Source: Stomorhina lunata
Lineage: Eukaryota > Arthropoda > Insecta > Diptera > Rhiniidae
Length of the DNA: 64,000 nucleotides
NCBI GenBank assembly: GCA_933228675.1
Contig: OW121744.1
Coordinates: 16,609,894-16,673,893, forward strand
Direction of reading: 5' to 3'
Of this stretch, positions 56,701 through 59,457 are shown one piece after another. The notes below the pieces were generated by a model that was given only the letters and a program-made list of their open reading frames with translations, searched no databases and was not told the origin of the DNA. Positions within the stretch are counted from its first letter, which is position 1, and each line of letters begins with the position of its first letter. A program made the position numbers and the translations under genes.

Positions 56701-59457
56701 TCTTTAAAAACCACATGAGTGGTTTCGCTAAAATTATAAACAAAAAACAAAAAATGACTAAAGAAACTATTTTGAACACCAAATAAATAAGAAAACCAAC
56801 CGATTCAAACTTAAAGTAACACGAGCGCCCAGCGCTTCAATAACTTTTCGTACTCCAGCCGAGCGGTTATCCTCACCAGAACGCACTTCAACATAAACAA
56901 CAATATTGCGCATAACTTCTTGTAGACTTGGAGGCTCCGGTAGATGAAAACTTTGTTCTGCCTCAGGTATGTCAAAATGTGTATAGCTTGATTTAGTGGG
57001 AGATCTACAAATGTAAGTAAAATACATATTATAATTACACAACATTTGGTGGTCATAAGAACTTACCTCATGGCCTTTAAAGCTTTTATTCTAGCAGCCG
57101 CCGAGGGACTATTTAGATCTTTTATTATGCGTTCCATTAACATGCTGCTGGCAGGAAGCAAAGGCCTTTCTGCCCTTCCTTGAACTTGTGAAGGTAAAGT
57201 ATTTTTATTTTCCAAGGTCTTCTGCACTTGTAGATTCTTGTTATTAGATCTTGGCGAGTGCGTTATGGTCATATAAGTATCATTTTCCTTCTCCGGTGGA
57301 CAATCGATGTAATCAGCTAATTTACCTAATCCAAATAATATTAACAATAATAAGAATTTGCGCCTTTTATAAATTGTTTGTTTTTAACAAAAGAAAAATA
57401 TTTTTGCTTTTGAAGATTTCGTTGACACTGGACAAAAGTGACAGCTCAACTTTTTTTCTTTATTAATTTTTTTCTTTTATTATGACTTTCGTATGTCTCT
57501 CTTTTCTGCTGGCAATGAAAAACAGCATTGCCTAATCAAATGAAATTAATGTAAGATGTTGCCATTTATTTTTACCCGTAAAAACAACAAATTTTGTACA
57601 CATTTCAAAAAATATTTAAACAAAACACAATTTTGCCAACAATTAAATGAAAGTAATTTCAATATAGTTTACCAAGGCATATATACTGAAGGTAATTTCA
57701 CTTACTTTTATTAAATTTTAATAAGGGTTTTTGAAGTTTGTTTTTCTATGTCATATCGAATATAACGTTACCACATTATAAATAAGTATTTTCTTTTTTT
57801 TAGGAATTTTTTTAATAAAATGTGTAATGTGTACAATATAAATTATACATGAACAAAAGCCACTAAAAGAAAAATACTATAGAGACTAGTATGTAGAGTA
57901 AAATTGCATTTTTTTAATGGTGCGAATGTCTATAAATAGTAACATAGGTCTATGATGTCGTACTCTGTATATCTTTGATATAACAGCCAATTATTATTGC
58001 TACTAATAAAATTGTTACATATTTCTTGCCAGAACCAACGAGACTCTTTGAAAAAATTTACTCAAGGTATCCAAAATATTTAGTTAGGCAATGGAACAGA
58101 GCGTCTTATGCAGGGCTCGCAATAGCGTAATAGATTGCCAAACGAACGGTTTCCCATGGCAATTAGAGCAATATCTAAGACAGCAATAGCTTGGGCAGCT
58201 GACAGATCGTTCTCTTTTTCTTTTTCGGCCTTGTCCAACAGTGTTGAAATCAATGAAAAATGTCATTTTTATCATCATCGCGTTCATTGCTCAAAGTTTC
58301 AGAGCAAATGTGCGACAATCTTTAAAACATTGTCAGTGCCGGCATAGGCATAGATATTTACCATGGCGGTAGCGATTGATCTGTAAGGTTCACCCAAAAC
58401 CTCTTAGGTAATATAATAGCTTCTGAGGCCTTTTGATGGTCTAAACACAGCAGACCCAATCCCAAGAATAGAAAACAGGTAAAAATGGCCTTCAAGTATG
58501 TTTTAAGTATTAGGAACATAATAGTTTGCAGCAAAAATTCAGTAATTCATACGTTGAACCTACACCTAGAACCTACACCAATAACACTTAATGACAATGC
58601 TCTTATACCTATAATTTTTAAGCTGGGAGTTGATTTGCAATTTTGAGAGAATGCTGTTTCCAATATTTTGAAAATCTGTTTTTATGTATAAAAAAAATGT
58701 TTAAAGATTTTAATGGTCCCTGAGGCTACAATATCGGCTATGTGTTTTTTTCCCCTCAATACGTAGAATATCAACATAGTTAATCAAAATTGTATTTAAT
58801 GTGTATAGTAATTATATACTATCCTATTTTATTTCTCTAGGAACTAGTAAAATATAGCTAAACTGTTAGAATTAAGAAACACATGCGATAAAATGTATTT
58901 AAATTTTTACACATAACTCATATTGCCGGCGCACCGATAGAAAAAAGGGAAAACTTAATATAATATGGTAGCTTTATTTCTATTGAAATGTCAGAACCCT
59001 TAAAATTGTCAGAAAGTGAAATTAAATTTAGTAACCTGAAGTGGAATTACCTTCATTATAATCTACCTTGTAGTTTACTTTGTTTTCTTCGTTTAATTTA
59101 TGTAAACATACCCAAGTGATTTTTGTAGGGACTGACATTAAAGCCGGCAGCATTTTCATCTAGTTGCTGTGGAGATATACTCGAAGCACTACTTAGGCCA
59201 CTGTCATTACTATTACCATTAAAATTTTCTGCATTAGCCTGATGATGATGGGAGGAGGGCAAAAGATCAACAGAACGTTTATCGAAATCATATGATTGTA
59301 CTGCAACTTCACTTAGCTGCTTCTGTTGTAGGGGTTTCTTTTTGTTATCCCCGGGTGTCTTTTTTGTGAGGCTGCCTTTCTGTGCAAGAGATTGTGCCGC
59401 CATTGATGAGTAATTTAAAGTCTTCCATGTTGGCGTTCGTGTTACAAAACGATCCAT
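14386..59457 (-). CDS. MCPH1: Mcph1 (microcephalin), whole gene, 7 coding exons
   Basis: Exons, in order on the minus strand: 59112-59457, 57067-57325, 56801-57004, 56535-56727, 27749-29770, 15384-15602, 14386-14733. All borders are GT...AG and all phases agree (1, 2, 2, 0, 0, 0). The total is 3591 nt, 1196 aa plus stop. BRCT1 spans about residues 233-325, BRCT2 about 988-1081 and BRCT3 about 1082-1180, the microcephalin arrangement. The 660-residue centre is low-complexity, with repeated basic motifs. MCPH1 acts in the nucleus and at centrosomes in chromosome condensation, DNA-damage response and mitotic timing; in flies it is needed for syncytial embryo divisions. Introns 4 (26.8 kb) and 5 (12.1 kb) are filled with transposons and, on the other strand, a zinc-transporter gene. 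The ATG has an in-frame TAA three codons upstream. A shorter form is likely (see exon 5). Confidence 0.9.
15384..15602 (-). CDS. MCPH1: Mcph1 exon 6 (BRCT2)
   Basis: 73 codons, phase 0 at both ends, between CTTTCAAG and GTACGA. Encodes [20 protein letters not shown], then the typical [18 protein letters not shown] segment and EEPYLLQNF. It matches the first of the paired C-terminal BRCT domains of microcephalin. Confidence 0.93.
15893..16071. mobile_element. MITE with CCGGTATGTG-type ends, copy 2
   Basis: Left CCGAGTATGTGGAAATGG and right (reverse complement) CCGGTATTTGATGGAAATCG are inverted repeats with matching inner phrases, as in the copy at 11236-11429. It lies just upstream of Mcph1 exon 6 within intron 5. 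Confidence 0.7.
16190..16520 (+). pseudogene. Tc1-like transposase relic
   Basis: A broken plus-strand frame ends in [18 protein letters not shown], the degenerate counterpart of the Tc1 signature around the last catalytic residue (WPxxSPDLNPIE). The catalytic Glu is Ala here. Upstream residues [18 protein letters not shown] resemble a helix-turn-helix segment. Confidence 0.6.
16796..17158. repeat. Direct tandem duplication, about 180-bp units
   Basis: Two diverged copies (about 16796-16974 and 16978-17158) share CTCTAAAACTAAACAAGGTA, AATTCAGAAATATAAATTTC and TTTTTGAATACAGAAGAG in the same order. Confidence 0.85.
17160..18440. other. Mcph1 intron 5, no gene seen
   Basis: AT-rich. It holds a hairpin at 17903-17962 (next entry) and no coherent frame. 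Confidence 0.4.
17903..17962. repeat. Hairpin with 23-bp arms
   Basis: CTTTCGAGTTTTGTATTTTT at 17903 is mirrored as its reverse complement at 17940-17962 with one mismatch around a 14-nt loop that is itself nearly palindromic. Confidence 0.85.
18445..18835. repeat. Degenerate dispersed fly repeat
   Basis: Contains the recurring phrases CTGCCGTCCGTGCGTCTGTT, AACGAAAAGAG, GGTTCACATTTGACC and ATAGCTGCCGTAT, also found in related form at 31700-32250 and 52600-55570. Non-coding. Confidence 0.55.
18842..19080. mobile_element. MITE with 34-bp inverted repeats
   Basis: ATATCTGTGGCTTGGTGCTA at the left end and its reverse complement (one difference over 34 bp) at 19047-19080. 239 bp, non-coding, AT-rich interior. 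The superfamily is not identified. Confidence 0.9.
19081..20235. other. Mcph1 intron 5, no gene seen
   Basis: AT-rich with no supported frame. The 90-codon minus-strand frame at 19906-20178 resembles nothing known. Confidence 0.4.
20236..20678. mobile_element. Inverted-repeat element of about 440 bp
   Basis: TATCGCTGGCTTAACATGCA at the left and the reverse complement of TGCATATTAAGCCAGCGATA at the right are terminal inverted repeats of about 25 bp. The inside carries an 80-bp motif also found at 31326-31408. Confidence 0.75.
20443..20550. repeat. Dispersed motif GTTCTTCGTACCGGAACGAC, copy 1
   Basis: CTGCAGTCGGTTCTTCGTAC, CCGGAACGACTCGGAATTCT and GCAGTTACAACAACAA occur in the same order at 31326-31408. 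In this copy an extra 40-50 bp separates the last two. Confidence 0.7.
21099..21303 (-). repeat. 3' LTR of the gypsy element
   Basis: 205 bp, same sequence as 25557-25761. It lies at the low-coordinate end because the element is on the minus strand. Confidence 0.95.
21313..25461 (-). CDS. Gag-Pol polyprotein, Ty3/gypsy type
   Basis: 1382 aa in one frame. In order: gag; a Cys/His zinc-knuckle region near residues 258-293 ([13 protein letters not shown], then [14 protein letters not shown]); aspartic protease with DTASD; reverse transcriptase with [12 protein letters not shown] and YIDDIMLSS; RNase H with [16 protein letters not shown] and HTDHKPLL; integrase with an HHCC zinc site (HRGH...CTNC) and the D,D,E core ([15 protein letters not shown], downstream Glu in NGQAEKF). 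The frame runs to the purine tract next to the 3' LTR. Gag and pol are fused without a frameshift, as in some invertebrate Ty3/gypsy lineages. Every core motif looks intact, so the element may still be mobile. Confidence 0.95.
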   Translation of the reverse strand: MSDDKIVKLMEQQSQMMEFLSKLLQNQESSKSSTSSQHASTSRAALMESLTHSMTDFVYEPESGLVFQTWHNRYAHIFQREASALEDQDKVALLWRKMPDRVHERFKNYVLPKKPAEMTLNDTVEKLNKLFGKVDTEVSQRYKCLQLTKTDNEDFREYASKVNLQCELFKLTEMGIDQFKCLIFILGLKSSKDNEIRLRLLKLLDDSKDSMNLDHLVDETQRILDLKTDNTMIQHQAKVVCAIDKNNNKAKLHKLPKLPCWLCGDLHYVKFCPFNKHKCSSCQQVGHKDGYCISAKNGYTPKTPQVNNNSNTNKNKKKFNTSKPNYKANAVFSTKRLQFQELRKYIELEINNNSVRLQIDTASDISIISITTWEAIGKPEAFTTNDSANDVNTNKINILAKFDANIRIGETTMKLQCYITDIDDLNIMGIDWIESFKLWDKPISAWCRQVKLEDYIGEFKSKYHTVFDDSSLGLCTKTKVHIKLLPNCKEVFVPKRPVPYAVRNEVEIELQRLEDAGIITPVDTAKWAAPIVVSRRNGKTRICGDYSTGLNNMIESNQYPLPTPEEILSDCYDSTVFSHLDLSDAYLQIEVEDESKEILTVNTHKGLYKFNRLTPGIKSAPGAFQRIMDQLCAGIDGAKAYIDDIMLSSKTVSEHKINLDKLLQRIQEFGFRLKFEKCQFFKPQIKYLGQVIDSQGIRPDADKIKAIQNLKTPENISEVRSLLGSINHYGKYVSHMRDLRKPLDDLLKKEQSFEWTPQCQRSLDNFKKILTSELLLTHYNPNLPIHVAADASSHGIGAVIYHTFPDNSIKAIHHISRSLTPAEKNYSQIEKEGLALIFAVQRFHKMVLGRKFTLHTDHKPLLSIFGSKTGIPVYTANRLQRWALILLAYDFEIKYTNTEDFGHADVLSRLIDSHEKPSDDFIIASITMENDIRSDLSETVSVLPVSFNMVLQATKNDETLQQVLNYMNQGWPENKNIDSSIIRYYNRRDSLSQVDGVLLFNNRVIVPDIFRHKILKQLHRGHISSERSKSIARSYVYWPNIDKDIQDFNKNCTNCQLNATNPVRTDLCSWPLTTHPLERVHIDYAGPVKGKYYLVIVDAYSKYPAIYETNTMTFSTLKFLNEFCSQFGNPEQIVSDNGTQFCSANFESWCQARGIQHTKTVRFHPSSNGQAEKFVDTLKRALKKSDKEGTSLEILHTFLEVYRSTPNPNSPNKLSPAESFIGRKMRTVFDIIKKPPTINYQSNTKMENQYNTKHGTKNRSFNPGDLVYAKNFKLTKSYWVPGEIIERVGNVIYNTFIDLGNRKILVRSHADQLRPRSSSEATAHTENSELPLDILLNEFQITPPTATEEFATPPSSPQAWNPQRIVSRRQPVVTISRSPQAT
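25557..25761 (-). repeat. 5' LTR of the gypsy element
   Basis: 205 bp. It would carry the element promoter; no TATA box was assigned. Confidence 0.95.
25774..27191. mobile_element. TIR element carrying a 29-bp minisatellite, copy 1
   Basis: The left end CCCCTATTCTGCATTTCGAT and the right end, read as reverse complement, CCCCTATTCTGCGTTTCGAT form inverted repeats of about 25 bp. The interior has a unique 5' part (25930-26230), then a 29-bp tandem array, then AT-rich DNA. No transposase. The gypsy element sits 12 bp to the left. The 5' part and array recur at 39545-42160. Confidence 0.8.
26262..26790. repeat. 29-bp minisatellite, about 18 units
   Basis: Unit AAATTTTTG + AAAAATTTCC + TATAAAAAGT. 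Two variant units with AATTAATTAAAAGTTTCC lie 232 bp apart (8 units), so a block of eight units was duplicated. Confidence 0.95.
27192..27461. other. Mcph1 intron 5, short unique stretch
   Basis: No gene seen. It adjoins the short-form Mcph1 poly(A) site at 27462. Confidence 0.4.
27462..27467 (-). terminator. MCPH1: Poly(A) signal for the short Mcph1 form
   Basis: AATAAA on the minus strand, 219 nt after the alternative stop, followed by a TG-rich stretch (ATGTGTCT). Confidence 0.5.
27686..27748 (-). CDS. MCPH1: Alternative C-terminus of short Mcph1 (read-through of exon 5 donor)
   Basis: Twenty codons in frame with exon 5 past the GTTGGT donor, almost all Thr/Pro/Ser and ending in Lys-Arg, then stop. 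A poly(A) hexamer lies 219 nt further on. Flies are known to make Mcph1 forms that differ at the ends; that this is one of them is inference. Confidence 0.5.
   Translation of the reverse strand, partial: VGTTTPTTTTTSTTPTPTKR
27749..29770 (-). CDS. MCPH1: Mcph1 exon 5 (large central exon, start of BRCT2)
   Basis: 674 codons after acceptor CTAATTTTAG, phase 0 at both ends. The centre is Ser/Thr/Asn-rich, probably disordered, and carries about ten RR-x-S/T-L(Y/F) motifs. The last residues, [18 protein letters not shown], form the first strand and helix of BRCT2 and continue with AVDKLG in exon 6. The donor is GAG|GTTGGT, a weak site. If not spliced, the frame runs on for 20 codons (Thr-rich) to a TAG at 27686, with AATAAA at 27467-27462, giving a 1028-aa product without BRCT2/3. 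Part of the shorter form would be encoded by 27686-27748. Confidence 0.92.
29771..30749. other. Mcph1 intron 4, first kilobase upstream of exon 5
   Basis: AT-rich. No frame or repeat was recognised. The acceptor polypyrimidine region immediately precedes 29771. Confidence 0.4.
30750..30906. mobile_element. MITE with GGGGCTRTTCACATATT ends
   Basis: 157 bp. GGGGCTGTTCACATATTGCG at the left and its reverse complement (ACGTAATATGTGAATAGCCCC) at the right, plus GTAACGCT further in. Non-coding. Confidence 0.88.
31326..31408. repeat. Dispersed motif GTTCTTCGTACCGGAACGAC, copy 2
   Basis: Same 80-bp motif as 20443-20550, ending GCAGTTACAACAACAA. The function is unknown; it may be one end of a longer repeat. 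Confidence 0.7.
31436..31690 (-). repeat. Possible tRNA-derived SINE or dispersed repeat
   Basis: The minus strand carries GTTCAATCCC, close to a Pol III B box, before CCTAGCATACC. The stretch TACTCAATAACCAGTGGCTA ... GAGTTATGAGGT is repeated at 37345-37385. I could not place an A box with confidence. Confidence 0.4.
31700..32270. repeat. Degenerate dispersed fly repeat
   Basis: Contains GTCCGTCTGTTCGTCAG, AACGAAAAGAGCTAG and repeated ATAGCTCCCATATAA-type phrases. It is related to 18445-18835 and 52600-55570 and lies next to the LINE relic. Confidence 0.55.
32284..33735 (-). pseudogene. RTE-like LINE reverse transcriptase relic, 5'-truncated
   Basis: Minus-strand frames 33364-33735 (with a frameshift), 32653-33351 and 32284-32683 together give the later two thirds of a LINE polymerase. 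Visible: [21 protein letters not shown] (RT motif A); [10 protein letters not shown] (motif B); YADDVCLL (motif C); then YGCETW and [14 protein letters not shown] of the C-terminal part. The endonuclease domain is missing. At least two frameshifts mark it as dead. The C-terminal style suggests the RTE clade, with moderate confidence. Confidence 0.85.
33736..34138. repeat. Dispersed fly repeat ending in a hairpin
   Basis: The end carries TGGGTATATAAGATTCGGCA, then CAGCCGAATATAACACTCTT and ACTTGTT. TTCGGC-ACA-GCCGAA is a perfect short hairpin. From memory this type of terminus is common in dipteran genomes. Confidence 0.55.
34139..34594. other. Mcph1 intron 4, no gene seen
   Basis: Includes a purine-rich GAGA-type tract at 34397-34430. 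Nothing else was recognised. Confidence 0.4.
34595..35434 (+). promoter_or_regulatory. Candidate upstream promoter and 5' UTR exon of the nested zinc transporter
   Basis: A non-repetitive block with TATAAAAG at 34595-34602, an initiator-like TGACAGT about 33 bp further on, and, at its end, AACACATTAAG|GTAAAT, a plausible plus-strand donor near 35434. A CAG acceptor (TTACGTGCAG) lies about 40 bp before the transporter ATG at 42658. This would give a 7-kb leader intron. It is an inference from sequence character only. Confidence 0.25.
35895..36561 (+). mobile_element. MITE of the CAGCCATGTCAC family, interrupted by a second copy
   Basis: The outer copy is 35895-36000 plus 36353-36561 (part of its middle is deleted and its left tip is degraded). 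The inner copy, 36001-36352, sits within it at TTATTCAAT / AATATTTGAA, which gives a 3-bp target duplication AAT. The right end is GTGACATGCCTG. Confidence 0.85.
36001..36352 (+). mobile_element. MITE of the CAGCCATGTCAC family, intact copy 1
   Basis: 352 bp. The termini CAGCCATGTCAC...AATTCCGTTCGGAA and, reversed, CAGGCATGTCACGAATTCCG are inverted repeats of about 30 bp. Non-coding. Confidence 0.92.
36632..36980 (+). mobile_element. MITE of the CAGCCATGTCAC family, intact copy 2
   Basis: Nearly identical to 36001-36352, with the same termini and interior. Two young copies lie within 700 bp. Confidence 0.92.
37220..37390. repeat. Second copy of the 31436-31690 repeat
   Basis: Shares CCAATTGGAAC, CATCCGATTCTAT, TTTAGACTCG and TACTCAATAACCAGTGGCTA with 31440-31558 in the same order. 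Non-coding. Confidence 0.7.
37734..38148. mobile_element. Pogo/Tigger-like MITE
   Basis: Ends CAGCACAACTTCC and (reversed) CAGAGCAACTTCC, flanked by TA on both sides. Inner phrases AATCCGGA and TCCGGAC are typical of pogo-family ends. 415 bp, no transposase. Confidence 0.65.
38149..39544. other. Mcph1 intron 4, no gene seen
   Basis: Strongly AT-rich, with no open frame or clear repeat structure. Confidence 0.4.
39545..42160. mobile_element. Second copy of the array-bearing element, array expanded
   Basis: 39545-39950 follows 25930-26260 closely (AAAGTGGATTAAG, TTTAAAAATATAGGTGACCA, and so on) and then enters the same 29-bp array. The CCCCTATTCTG ends are not present, so this is a partial copy. 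Confidence 0.8.
39950..42160. repeat. 29-bp minisatellite, about 76 units
   Basis: 2.2 kb of nearly pure AAATTTTTG-AAAAATTTCC-TATAAAAAGT. The first units are the most diverged; the last 1.2 kb is almost uniform. Variant units at 40331 and 40708, and again at 40415 and 40792, are exactly 377 bp (13 units) apart, showing a block duplication. Each unit contains AAATTTTT-G-AAAAATTT, a perfect odd palindrome. Confidence 0.98.
42161..42657 (+). other. Upstream region of the nested zinc transporter
   Basis: Unique AT-rich DNA between the array and the ATG. A CAG acceptor candidate lies at TTACGTGCAG near 42620. No TATA box is well placed. Confidence 0.4.
42658..43695 (+). CDS. SLC39A11: ZIP11-type zinc transporter (SLC39A11 orthologue)
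   Basis: Complete 345-aa membrane protein, the usual ZIP11 length, in one uninterrupted frame. It opens [18 protein letters not shown] and then [19 protein letters not shown], the ZIP11/GufA signature. A hydrophilic, His-containing loop covers about residues 115-195. The two metal-binding helices follow: [14 protein letters not shown] (His207-Pro210-Glu211) and [13 protein letters not shown] (Gln243-Glu247); the His-to-Gln change in the second is normal for this subfamily. ZIP proteins move zinc into the cytosol; ZIP11 members are often intracellular (Golgi or nuclear membranes). ATG context CAAAATG is good. It lies in Mcph1 intron 4 on the opposite strand. In Drosophila I believe the orthologue is Zip48C, from memory. 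The absence of coding introns could be ancestral or could mean retroposition. Confidence 0.95.
   Translation: MIAGYGPVTQALLGTLLTWGLTAAGAACVIFLRGNQRKSLDAALGFAAGVMIAASFWSLLAPAIEMAENSHLYGVYAFLPVSGGFLLGAIFVYGCDKLMSYLGLNSSNMMIQMTQSNKDKADIAMDDMKHSQHSGAVMDAAKSMDSFSDCLSAQHSHNEPRRRKKASIDVECTNHTYVASEDERAKAESAVAQWKRIMLLVVAITVHNIPEGLAVGVSFGAVGTSNSTTFEAARNLAIGIGIQNFPEGLAVSLPLHAAGFSVLRSLWYGQLSGMVEPIFGILGAVAVTFASLILPYALSFAAGAMIYIVADDILPEAHASGNGTIATWGTIAGFLIMMCLEVTLS
43696..44450 (+). other. Zinc-transporter 3' UTR and following intron DNA
   Basis: The 3' UTR probably runs to about 44060. After that there is AT-rich DNA without features. Confidence 0.45.
44020..44036 (+). terminator. Poly(A) signals for the zinc transporter
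   Basis: Two AATAAA hexamers (44020-44025 and 44031-44036) about 330 bp after the stop. Confidence 0.5.
44455..44570 (-). pseudogene. LINE RNase H relic
   Basis: The minus strand reads [15 protein letters not shown], a stop, then IIDKAARQ, which follows the W-x-PGHS-x-I-x-GNE-x-AD pattern of RNase H domains in Jockey/I-type LINEs. No longer frame remains. Confidence 0.55.
44571..45628. other. Mcph1 intron 4, no gene seen
   Basis: Some stretches (44700-44960) are less AT-rich and may belong to the same dead LINE, but I could not read a convincing frame. Confidence 0.35.
45629..45789. mobile_element. MITE with CCCAGTTCACAATCC ends
   Basis: 161 bp. The left CCCAGTTCACAATCCATTGC and the reverse complement of the right end share about 50 bp, including TAGTCTAGCATCGTAG. 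A half copy lies at 178-240. Confidence 0.88.
45790..46530. other. Mcph1 intron 4, no gene seen
   Basis: AT-rich. GGTCAAGCCTACATGCAAAT near 46238 recalls the end phrase of the repeat at 52625. No frame. Confidence 0.35.
46531..47863 (+). mobile_element. DD37E Tc1/mariner-like transposon, copy 1 (3' end lost)
   Basis: The left end AAGAGTGTTCTAAAAAAAAT follows a TA. The transposase region starts at 46831. The right part stops after AATGCTAAAT at about 47863, where copy 2 continues but this copy switches into LINE sequence. Copy 2 (51207-52502) is inverted relative to this one. Confidence 0.88.
46831..47840 (+). pseudogene. DD37E transposase, frameshifted (copy 1)
   Basis: Starts [16 protein letters not shown]. 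An N-terminal helix-turn-helix region ([20 protein letters not shown]) and a GRKKG-type linker come first. The catalytic region follows with MDDETYV (first Asp), [10 protein letters not shown] (second Asp) and, in another frame, [12 protein letters not shown] residues (Glu), spaced 37 apart. Breaks: one extra A in the run near 47206-47213 and one missing base in GGAAAAAGG near 47569. The second break is shared with copy 2. Not functional. Confidence 0.85.
47866..48086 (+). pseudogene. Jockey-like LINE reverse transcriptase fragment
   Basis: Reads [20 protein letters not shown] then [12 protein letters not shown] before a stop, the NYRPIS...E and QHGF...GRS motifs of LINE reverse transcriptases. 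It begins where transposon copy 1 is cut off and ends at the foldback element. Confidence 0.75.
48087..48655. mobile_element. Foldback-type MITE, arms about 270 bp
   Basis: TAGAGTGGTTCG at the left and CGAACCGCTCTA at the right, with nearly the whole element an imperfect palindrome: CGCCATCTTTAGTCCGATCA and ATATATCGGTGTTC on one arm recur inverted on the other. Possible TA target site. No coding capacity. Confidence 0.9.
48720..48965 (+). pseudogene. Jockey-like LINE C-terminal fragment
   Basis: A frame with [20 protein letters not shown] and [13 protein letters not shown] follows the R-x-S-SLxHRR-x-V-x-C-L-x-LF pattern at the end of Jockey-type LINE polymerases. It is probably the same dead LINE as 47866-48086, separated by the foldback MITE and a deletion. 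Confidence 0.6.
48966..51206. other. Mcph1 intron 4, no gene seen
   Basis: 2.2 kb of AT-rich DNA between the two inverted DD37E transposons. No frame, tandem array or inverted repeat was recognised. Confidence 0.4.
51207..52502 (-). mobile_element. DD37E Tc1/mariner-like transposon, copy 2 (both ends present)
   Basis: 1296 bp between TA duplications (51205-51206 and 52503-52504). Ends AAGAGTGCTCTAAAT and, reversed, AAGAGTGTTCTAAAA. Confidence 0.9.
51335..52347 (-). pseudogene. DD37E transposase, broken (copy 2)
   Basis: Same protein as at 46831. The frame is open for 173 codons, then a CAA-to-TAA nonsense change (near 51826) is followed by more matching sequence in the same frame and then by the GGAAAAAGG frameshift shared with copy 1. 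The helix-turn-helix part and the first two catalytic Asp residues are readable; the Glu is in another frame. Confidence 0.87.
52600..55570. repeat. Degenerate dispersed fly repeat(s)
   Basis: Opens with GTCGGTCAAGCCCGACCATA and TGATACCCTTCACCA and ends near TCTGAGTCGATCGGCATACT and AAAAGGGTATC. In between come repeated phrases such as GGTCAAATGTGGACCGATT and GGGAGCTATGGTCAAATGCG. No protein frame survives. I cannot divide it into separate elements with confidence. Confidence 0.5.
55660..56020 (-). pseudogene. mariner transposase relic
   Basis: On the minus strand, across three frames: [33 protein letters not shown], then [20 protein letters not shown] and SHHDNAPS. These are the D-E-S-W-V-Y-G-Y-D, QWK...RPKK, [14 protein letters not shown] and HHDNAP blocks of mariner transposases. 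Several frameshifts and a stop are present. Confidence 0.85.
56021..56534. other. Start of Mcph1 intron 4
   Basis: AT-rich, no features beyond the donor at 56534-56533. Confidence 0.4.
56535..56727 (-). CDS. MCPH1: Mcph1 exon 4 (end of BRCT1)
   Basis: Encodes [10 protein letters not shown], then the helix with the conserved BRCT tryptophan ([12 protein letters not shown]), and ends AAG|GTAGGT in phase 0. The intron after it is 26.8 kb. Confidence 0.92.
56801..57004 (-). CDS. MCPH1: Mcph1 exon 3 (start of BRCT1)
   Basis: Encodes [19 protein letters not shown], the first strand of BRCT1, through [10 protein letters not shown], the strand before the THVVF motif. The only phase-compatible donor is CG|GTTGGT, which has T at +3. 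Confidence 0.9.
57067..57325 (-). CDS. MCPH1: Mcph1 exon 2
   Basis: Runs from acceptor TTGGATTAG to donor GTAAGT. It encodes [15 protein letters not shown] and a Leu/Ser-rich stretch ending KAM. No domain is recognised. It is separated from exon 3 by a 62-bp intron. Confidence 0.85.
58020..58512 (-). pseudogene. Rpn1 (PSMD2) proteasome subunit pseudogene fragment
   Basis: Minus-strand pieces in three frames match Rpn1, the scaffold of the proteasome regulatory particle base: [20 protein letters not shown]; then [19 protein letters not shown] and [12 protein letters not shown]; then [30 protein letters not shown] and [10 protein letters not shown]. Stops, frameshifts and a missing block of about eight residues between IALIAMG and RSFG show that it is dead. 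It lies in Mcph1 intron 1, same strand. No introns are visible in it, so a retrocopy is possible, but the fragment is short. Confidence 0.85.
58513..59111. other. Mcph1 intron 1, remainder
   Basis: AT-rich with no features recognised, ending at donor GTATGT (59111-59106). Confidence 0.4.
59112..59457 (-). CDS. MCPH1: Mcph1 exon 1 (N-terminal extension)
   Basis: 115 codons plus one base, ending CACTTGG before donor GTATGT. It encodes [12 protein letters not shown] and a Ser/Gln/Asn-rich segment with no domain. Assignment to Mcph1 rests on phase (G|GT restores glycine), strand and distance. It could instead be one of several alternative first exons. Confidence 0.7.
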
